The notes under the pieces were generated by a model that was not told where the DNA came from, ran no database searches, and saw only the letters and a program-made list of their open reading frames with translations. Shown in pieces: positions 10,401 through 18,075 of a stretch of DNA of 18,075 bases (the stretch's first letter is position 1; each line of letters begins with the position of its first letter). The stretch lies in the NCBI GenBank assembly GCA_964017145.1, contig CAXHKQ010000216.1, positions 1 through 18,075 on the forward strand. The letters are read 5' to 3'. Source of the stretch: Agrocybe praecox. Taxonomy: Eukaryota; Basidiomycota; Agaricomycetes; Agaricales; Agrocybaceae. The translations under genes were made by a program, and so were the position numbers.

Positions 10401-10911
10401 TACCATCGCATTGCCAGCGCTGTTTCGTCAAGCGTGTCTCACAGACCGAATCGTCGCGTCGTCTCCGTCAACGCGTTGTCGTCACAACCAGTAGAGAAAC
10501 ACCACATCGATGACGACGACTCACTCATGCAAATGGATCCACTCCAACACACATCACATGCTACGTGACCGAGTCGAGCGTATCGAGCCCGTGCCCATTC
10601 AGTTTTGATCTTCAGATTCAGTATGCAAGTCGGCGCGCATTGTCAAGCTGCTGCTGCAGCGTCCAGCACGGTCATTTGTCTGCATTGCACGCACTCAGCA
10701 GCACTTCTCACAAATATCAAAAGTGATGGGTTCTCGCGAAGGTGTGTTTCACCTGCGCCGGAGTGGAAGCAGGTACGTATGTGCGTGCGTGTGTGTCACA
10801 TCACAGATTGCCATACATAAAAAGTGTGCATAGTACATGTGTGCTAGCTGTGTACAATCACTGAGCCGATTCAATCGTTTGCGCACACATACCTAGGCCC
10901 CATCCACTTGT

Positions 10912-10926
10912 GACGACGACGACGAC
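10912..10926. repeat. (GAC)n triplet repeat
   Basis: Five GAC units. CGA/GAC/TCG triplets recur throughout the window (2614, 4200, 12710). Confidence 0.85.
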
Positions 10927-10967
10927 ATTGCGTGCGGCAAATGGCACCTTCATCAAACGCGAACACG

Positions 10968-11052
10968 CGTACACACGCACACGCACACTTGCACACATGC
11001 CAAACGATCAGACACGAGCACTACTACAAAACACACACCACACACGCACGCA
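10968..11052. repeat. Degenerate (CA)n tract
   Basis: CA-rich on the plus strand with frequent CG steps and several interruptions; no pure run longer than about ten bases. Confidence 0.75.
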
Positions 11053-11654
11053 CAACTACTAATATTATATATGCATGCACGACAATGTCACATTGAAACG
11101 CGACAGCCGTTCGGCTTTATTTTGCTGTGTGATGTGATGATGTAGGTCATGGACTATTTATACGCACGAAAGTGTAAACACGATGGGCCCGTCTCATTTG
11201 ACACAAAGAAGACGCGACGCGACCTCTTCCGAACCTAATCTCTTCGCATCGATCGCAAAAAGCGTCCTACTCACTCCGGCCGCGGCACTCAGCGAGTCCT
11301 AGACGCCGGTCCGACCCGTCAATCAATGCTATATACACACACATCGGTGACTAGTTTGGGAAAACGCCGCGTGCCCGCAGATGCGCGCGTGTTCGTGCGC
11401 TAATTAAAAGTGGTCCGATTAGGTCACTCAAAACAACGCATGCGGGGGACAGGTGACGAGCGTTCTGGTTTGAATGGAACCAATTTGTCTATTTTAGCGC
11501 CCAATTCATAAAATTCAACACAGGAAGCGCGCTGCATAATATATGACCAGCCAAGCGCGAACGCACTAACGCCGCACGCACGAGTTCCCCAAAAATACCG
11601 CAGCCTGAAAATAGGAAAATGCTGGAACGCTATTTGGGCGCAAACATTGTTCAC

Positions 11655-13240
11655 CGTCTGGCGTGTACCTACTCATGCACGCGACGATGAGGCGGCGCAT
11701 GCACATCAGCACACACGCATAAATAGTCTGGCACCAACTGGAGCGCATACGCCAGAGCGTACACGCTTACACGCATGCACGTGCGCACCGTATTTCGGAT
11801 ATGGACTTCTGGTTGTGTTGTGGCTGGGTGCCATGGGCGGCAACCACGGAGGCAACGCACAACGGACAGAGTGAGACCCATATTTCATGGATCGTTGTTC
11901 TATATTCGTACGCGCACTGTGAGCGAACGAGCGAGCGCCCAGCGTTAACGCGCACACGCAAAGCGGCGCTCTGGCTCTGCTGGCGGCTTTGGATGAGGCG
12001 TACATGCACGCGTCGCTGTTGCCGCCGGTTGCCGCCGGTGGCTGGGGCCCCGTTGAAGTTTATATTAGCGTATGCGGCTGCGTGTGTGCGACTAACGTGT
12101 GTCAGTACGCACATAATGTACTGGCGGCATACACACGCCACAAGCACGCATGTACTACTATAGTAGAATGCACCGATATAATTCATTCGGCGTTAACGAC
12201 GACCGCTTTCAAACACAGTGGAAACTGACTATGCGAGTAGATGGAAACAACCGAATGCAATTGTGCGCGTTGTCGCGCGAGTTAACTCTGCGACTCGGGC
12301 ACATCGTCGTTATTATTGAATTGTTCTGTCGTGTCGCGTGATGATGACATATAATGCAATCACAAAGCTGGCGACGAAATAATTGCCAAAGCAACATCTG
12401 TTTGCATTCCGAGCGATGGTTGGATTTGTTTGAACGATATTCCATGAGTGTACGATAGTAGTTGCAAGTGTCAAGACGTCGGAGGGTGAACAACACGCAA
12501 GCACCCCTCTCGAACAGCCCCGCGAGACGAACAAGTTGCCGAAATACATACTATAGTATAGTCGCGTCATTCGTCGCGTGTCGCCGACGCCACTTCCGTC
12601 CACCAATTTCAATCGCGAGTCGCATGGGAATCATCGAAAACGTGCCGTATTAACGCGTCTGTGTGACTGCGTGACGCGTTCATTTCGAATTGGAACGGAA
12701 GGGTCGCCGTCGTCGTCGTGGCAAATCATTAGTACCAACAATCTATTAATGTCACGCGCACATACACATCAGTTGGCACGAGGAATGTCCCATTAGATAT
12801 AAAATACGTCGAATCCCAATTGCACGGCAATTCCAAGTGTTCCGAATCGCTAAATCCTAAAAAGCTGCAACGTCAACGTCATATGTTCACGGTTGCGTGA
12901 GCACGAATGCAAATTCCGCATTATGCGCTCGACTGTGTGGCTCTCGACTCTCGAATCACATCTAGGAGCACCCGCTAGCATTCGCCATGTCATTGCAGGG
13001 ATGCGCGTGTAAAATCGATAAAACCCCCGGCTCTCTGTCTGCGACAGCATCCACGCAGACGCGCAATTACGTTCACCCTGCGCACACTGCCTTGATCCTT
13101 CAGCAGCCGACAACGACGACGGCGGCTGCGATGCCAGCAAACGCACCGACTCCGATTCGGAGCGTCGTCGCGGAGGGTGCAACTCACGAGCGTGCGCGCG
13201 TGTCTCTTCATTAGGGCGATATGCGTATTTGCTTCGCACT
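11655..13240. other. Non-coding DNA, no supported gene
   Basis: CpG-rich mixed sequence with many overlapping open frames on both strands, none recognisable. It contains two similar palindromes, at 12155-12166 and 12548-12559. Confidence 0.5.
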
Positions 13241-13244
13241 AGTG

Positions 13245-13262
13245 TTGTGTGTGTGTGTGTGG
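13245..13262. repeat. (GT)n microsatellite
   Basis: GT run followed by GGTGC. Confidence 0.9.
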
Positions 13263-13269
13263 TGCACTT

Positions 13270-14070
13270 TGTATGCGATAATCCCGTCGAATGTGAATGC
13301 GATGGTGGTGCTTTTGAGATGGGTGAGAGTTTATAGGATATTCCAATAATCGTGATTAATGTGTGCACTGCGAGCGAGCGTGTGTGTCTGCACAGCTCAG
13401 ATAAGACACGATCGGATCGAATATAACAATCCTTGAAATGGTTGTTGGAATAGACGCACACGCACATCCGGAAAGGCCGTCTGTGCAGAGGCAAAGAATA
13501 CCGCACATCCTAACGTATTATGCCATGCTGGAACGAGTGCCGGTTTCATATATAATCGGTCGATTTAATTGTGTTCAGAAATACTCACACGTACGCTCGC
13601 TCGCGAGATGTTGCGACTAATCGCACGCCGACAATACACCCGAGTCAAGTTATACGGTTATGCCACACATGCGGATGACGTTCATCAATGAACAGAGAAC
13701 ATACTGTAGTGTGCTGTGTGCTGTGCTTCCCGGTTCTCATCGCACGTTGTTTAGAATCTACACACCACACACACGGGCGGTACGAAGGCATTCTTGAAGT
13801 GGATTAAAATGTTCACGCGCAAGACGCTCGCGCTCGCTCAGTGCGATCATATATTACGGACTTTCCCGCGAAGCGCGAGACACGACCGGAGAAGAAATAC
13901 GCCCGTCGTGTTTACAAGCGCTTCGAGACTCGAGACTCGCGCTTGCGCGTATGTGTATTTATTGAATTGCATGGCGTTCGGGCGGCATCCGCCGCCAATG
14001 CTGCCGCGTTGCGTAATCTCAGCCACACACATGGATGTTATTACGGTGCTTGTTGGAGGCTGCGAGTGGC
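13270..14070. other. Non-coding DNA, no supported gene
   Basis: Mixed sequence. The two plus-strand frames at 13794-14132 and 13841-14299 overlap each other and owe their Leu or Ala runs to the CTG tract that follows. Confidence 0.45.
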
Positions 14071-14072
14071 GA

Positions 14073-14106
14073 CTGCTGCTGCTGCTGCTGCTGTTGCTGC
14101 AGCAGC
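14073..14106. repeat. (CTG)n triplet repeat ending in an inverted CAGCAG
   Basis: CTG units run from 14073 to 14100 with one TTG interruption, then turn directly into AGCAGC, so the end of the run can fold back on itself. Confidence 0.9.
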
Positions 14107-14740
14107 CGCCAGCACAACGAAAACGGTGTTAATGTGTAATCTGGTTAGTTTTGCGGTACACCGAAAGACGCCGGCGACCGCGGCGACGACGACACGTTTC
14201 CACAACCAGATACAATCTCCATTTCATTGGAATGCATGTGTGTTGAAATGTGTCGCGTGCGCGCGCGCCGCAATCGTTAGGCAAAACCAGACGCGCTAAC
14301 CAGAAAGTAAATCATACGCACGTAATCGACTCGTCCGACGTCCATGTGCGAAACACAGCAACTCTACTCGCACACACATCACACAAACTGCGTGCTGCAT
14401 GTGTCAAATCGACGAGTTATTATCACCGTGTGTGTGTAATGTGCCGGTTATACCAAAGCACACTCACACGCACTTTTGTGGTAGATAACCACAGCGGCGG
14501 CAGCGCGCATTGAAATGTAGTGCAACGAAACACGCACCCATATACTCACGCATATAACGTAATCAACAGCCACAACGACACCGAACACATGTACAATTTG
14601 TACACATATGAAATGTGTGTGCGTGAGCGCTTTTTGTCGACAAACACTCGCACGCGCGCGCACGCCGAATGCGAAAGTCTAAACATTATACAAAACTCGT
14701 TGCATTATCGAGGTCAGCCGCGAAGCGACAGACTAGTCCG

Positions 14741-14754
14741 TCTGTCTGTCTGTC
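14741..14754. repeat. (TCTG)n tetranucleotide repeat
   Basis: Three and a half TCTG units; the same motif recurs at 17445-17461. Confidence 0.85.
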
Positions 14755-14910
14755 GTTGTAGTCGTCCGCTGCCGCCGCCACCCCTTTCCCCCGCTCACTT
14801 TACGTGATGCAACCATGTGCGTGCACGCCGAACTATGGAGCACATGGAGAAGCAAAACAAAATGCAACTGCACATCATCATATTATGGTCCGTGTGTGTT
14901 TGTAAGAAAT

Positions 14911-14927
14911 GATGGATGGATGGATGG
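14911..14927. repeat. (GATG)n tetranucleotide repeat
   Basis: Four GATG units run straight into a GTGTGTGT stretch, forming a compound microsatellite. Confidence 0.85.
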
Positions 14928-16124
14928 TGTGTGTGTATGTGAGTGCGCGTTGCACGAGGAATAAAACGCGTAGACAGAGTAGCGGCGGATACGCGACGAT
15001 TTTCCACAATATAGCGTGCGCTTTTAGTGCAATAAGTCAACTAAAGCGCACACTCACAACGTATTTTATTACATTATACGCAAGATGTGTGTTCGTTGAG
15101 CATTGAACTCTGCCATTAAGTGCTCGTGGCGACAACAACGTTATGTGTTTGTGCGTATTTGTGTGCTTTGGGATCAACGCAAAACACAGCGCACATAAAC
15201 GCGCACACTAGCTTGATGATCATGAGCGTTTGATCATAATGTGGAGCGCTTTGCGTGTGTGTGAGGAGCGCATGTTCATTGTATGATATTTTTGTATTCA
15301 CATACTACAGAGTGCACAACGAGCGTAGTCGCCAACACAATGTACCAGAGCGCACAACAAAACTGCCCGGCGATGTGGCGTCAGGCGACGACGGCAGCCG
15401 CCGATGCCAGCCATCCATAAACGATTGTGCATTGTGCGAGTCGGCAAGCCGGCGAGTTCGGGCGTGGTGTCCTAATGCAGTTTATTGGGCCACTGACCTC
15501 GCACTGTATCAATAAGCCAGGCCACAGCAGTGCATAACTTACACAATGACGATGCTCGCTCGCTCAGGTCTACTTCACTTATGCGCGACGAAATGCGGAT
15601 ATTGTCGCGATGAGCAGCAGCGCATAAAATGAGCGATCCATTAACGCGTGACTTTACGTGTCGGCGATGGAATTACGAAACAAAAACACTCGTGATACAC
15701 AATTACCTTCGCGAGCATAACGTTACTATATACACGGCTGCTGCGCGACAAGACGCCAGCTCGACGAGCTTCTTCGTGTTCCGCAATTCCGGTTGTTCGA
15801 GCGTCGTGTACTTGAGGCCAGATCGCTGTCGTCGTGCAGTTGTTTAGTCGTTAACACGGGCGTGCCGCGTAGTATGTATTATGTATGTTCTTTTCTTGTG
15901 CAATGCGGCGAGCTATGCAGTGACTAGGTTCCTTCCCCTCCCCCGGATTCCGAGCGGTCGTTGGCTCATTTACAGCGTTATGTTTAAATAGATATCATTT
16001 CGCAAGTTCCCGGGACAAGCGCATACATTTGATCTTGCCGACAAGCCGCAAGAAATGGTGTCAACCGCAAATGTTGTAGTGTGTGTGACGCCATGCTCGG
16101 CGTGTTCATGTATGGTGTTGAGAT

Positions 16125-18075
16125 ATGCGGTTACAACGTACATTACATGCTGAAGAGCCACACTCACTGCCCATGGGTGTAATGTTGCACTTTGCGACTG
16201 GAATAGCAGAAAGTAGCCCGAACAGATTCTGTGCGTATCATGCGCATATTATAGTATCATCGTCTGAAAAAGAAAACGCTTCGCCAGCACGAAGCTCTGA
16301 TGGATTGACACCAAGCGGCCCGCAGCGAATGTGTCGAGACTTCGAGACTGTACGTCTATCGAAGAGGCCTCGTCGGCGCAGTGCGATTATCTACTTTCTA
16401 CTGGCCCATTTTCCGTCGGGCACACACACACACACATTCTCTATAGTCTCTAGTGATTTATGCATGCCCGCGAGGGGGCAAACGCATGCAAATTTCATGC
16501 ATTGGAACCGACATCATCGACCGCATGGAATGAGCATTTCTTTCCAAGATGCGTTTTGCCGCTGGTCTGCTGGCATCAGCGCAACGCCAACGGATGGCAA
16601 GAAAAAGTTACCGAACGTGCGCGTGCGTGATTTGTGTACAAAACGGCCTTTCTGTCGTCGTCGGCATCGGCAGTGTACCGTGTACAAGTGTACATGTTCA
16701 TAGAACAGAAATGTGTATTACCCCCATTTCACACAATGCGTCTCTTTTTACCCTCGAAACATGTCAGAACCACGCGCACACACACCAGAGCCAACATTTG
16801 CGCGCGCCCTGGTTGCTGACGACACCCTCATTTCACAGACGCGGCGGAATATCGCACATTTCATCTCGCTTTGATTTCCGCTCTCAGACGAAAGCCCAGC
16901 GTGCGCACGTCGCCGCGTGTCCCAAGCAACAACGCCTGACTGAGTAGTTTACAACTCTAAGTGCAACACGGAAATGTGCTACGTTCGAAAACATGCTTCG
17001 GCTGGCAAGCACTCTGCAAATGGTTTTTTTATTTGCATTATGAACGGTTGCCAAGGAAACCCGCTCCGCACGCGTTCCGATTGCGCCGATTCAACGCGCG
17101 ATTCGCCAACCATTTCACACTGCGCGTATGCATGCATTCGAGGTGCCGATACGATATCGCAATTCTCAATAGTCCGCCTGCTTTATCAATATGAACTCAG
17201 AATCGCGTGCCCGAAGCACTCGACGAGATGTGCGAGTTCCCATTTGTGTCAGACCGCTCGGAACCGCTCGTATCTTGCCTAAAATAATAAGCGGCGTTGC
17301 GCCCGCACTCACCATATTCGGACTACGCATGCAATCCGACACAACTCGAGTGTACGCGCTCGGGCTGGTCAAGTGGGGTTGATCATCATGTGTAGTGTTG
17401 AGCGCGTTCAAGTTCATGCCGTCTGCCGTCTGGCGTGTTCGTTGGTCTGTCTGTCTGTCTCTTTTCCTTGTGTTTGTGGCATGATGGTGTGCTGGCTGGT
17501 GTGCGTATATATGCATTAATCGGAGTGGTGTTATTTCCATAAAGTGCGTAATTGAAATAAGTTGATTCCGCTTAAATGGTAGATTAGGAATAATTATCGC
17601 CATGATAGCCAGGGTCGAGTGGCGGGCATACACACGCAGCAAGTGAGCGTGAACACTGCGCATAGCCATAAGAAAGAGAGTTAAAGTAAAACGATGCCAA
17701 AATAAACATTGCGACAACTGTGTGTGTGGCTGAGTAAGTGTAAACAGTTCGCGACGTCTCGCGACTTTCAATCACGATCAGAATGATAAATGGGTATTGG
17801 CGTTTGCGGCTGTGTGGCGAGATCGTGAGACCACGTCAGGCGCACGTGGTCAAATGCAATCGCCAGTCGCGTCGCCTCGTGTCTTGTACACAGAAAAGTG
17901 ACAGTGGTGTTTGGTGTGTTGTGAAAGTCGATCCTCTATGTGCACATCCATTCTATGCATGGTCGAAACCGGTCTTCGCGAACGCGAACAGCGGGCGATG
18001 TTTTGATCGCGTGAGCTCTGGCAATTGCCGGTGAAATCTACACACTATAAACAACGTTATGCGCGATCCATGTTT
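16125..18075. other. Non-coding DNA, no supported gene
   Basis: The plus-strand frame 16125-16703 (192 codons) and the minus-strand frame 17771-17166 (201 codons) are the longest here. Neither has a recognisable domain or clear splice context. The first is mentioned under findings because of a stretch that reads like a disordered, basic protein segment. Confidence 0.45.
17445..17461. repeat. (GTCT)n tetranucleotide repeat
   Basis: Four GTCT units ending in CTTTTCC. Confidence 0.85.

Larger units (their letters stand above)
10401..11420. other. Non-coding DNA, CA- and CGA-rich
   Basis: CpG-rich sequence returns abruptly after the AT-rich intron block. It contains a GAC run and a CA-rich tract, listed separately, and a TATA-like string at 11155-11162. 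No gene is supported. Confidence 0.5.
14110..16120. other. Non-coding DNA, no supported gene
   Basis: TG/CA-rich sequence with small tetranucleotide repeats, listed separately. No open frame gives a recognisable domain and no RNA gene is evident. Confidence 0.5.

Noticed and set aside
10500..10640. Minus-strand donor-like GTGAGT next to an open stretch of about 40 codons, tested as the exon upstream of 9993
   Set aside because: The phase fits, but the translated stretch is not recognisable and no acceptor stands out, so the fit is likely chance.
11155..11200. TATTTATA followed by an initiator-like TCATTT (A at 11196)
   Set aside because: Spacing of about 41 bases is longer than the usual 30 or so, and there is no matching downstream element.

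Overview
This looks like a mostly non-coding stretch of an animal nuclear genome, most likely an arthropod and possibly a fly or mosquito. That placement is inference. What the sequence shows is one spliced gene fragment with canonical GT/AG introns, very abundant CA/TG and CAG/CTG/CGA simple repeats, and many CpG dinucleotides that have not been lost to methylation-driven decay. I see no bacterial operon, CRISPR array, rRNA or tRNA.

The only protein-coding sequence I can defend is two minus-strand exons, 9993-9884 followed by 9204-9021, separated by a 679-base intron. Both have good splice signals, and the intron between them is phase 0, so they join in frame. Together they encode about 97 residues that read like the middle of a pleckstrin-homology (PH)-type domain. 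The first exon has a 'WGPLYCVL' strand followed by 'SFTAYCSEE'; the second has a basic stretch, an acidic insert and a final 'SFSFQIGSN' strand. The layout resembles the PH domain of rhotekin/anillin-type proteins, but I recognise the family only tentatively. Flanking exons must exist on both sides, because the first exon starts and the second ends inside a codon. I could not fix them with confidence, so most of the window is probably long intron of this gene or intergenic DNA.

Layout: 1-9000 is CA/TG- and CpG-rich non-coding DNA with scattered microsatellites, a short hairpin at 6100-6138, and a 249-base candidate MITE-like element at 8388-8636 with 21-base imperfect terminal inverted repeats flanked by TA. 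The block 9021-10400 holds the two exons and plainer, more AT-rich intron sequence. From 10400 to 18075 the CA/TG- and CpG-rich non-coding DNA resumes, with further simple repeats. The many open frames of 60-266 codons in all frames translate to His/Thr/Arg/Cys-rich low-complexity text and are not credible genes. I found no clear evidence of a new multi-gene system.
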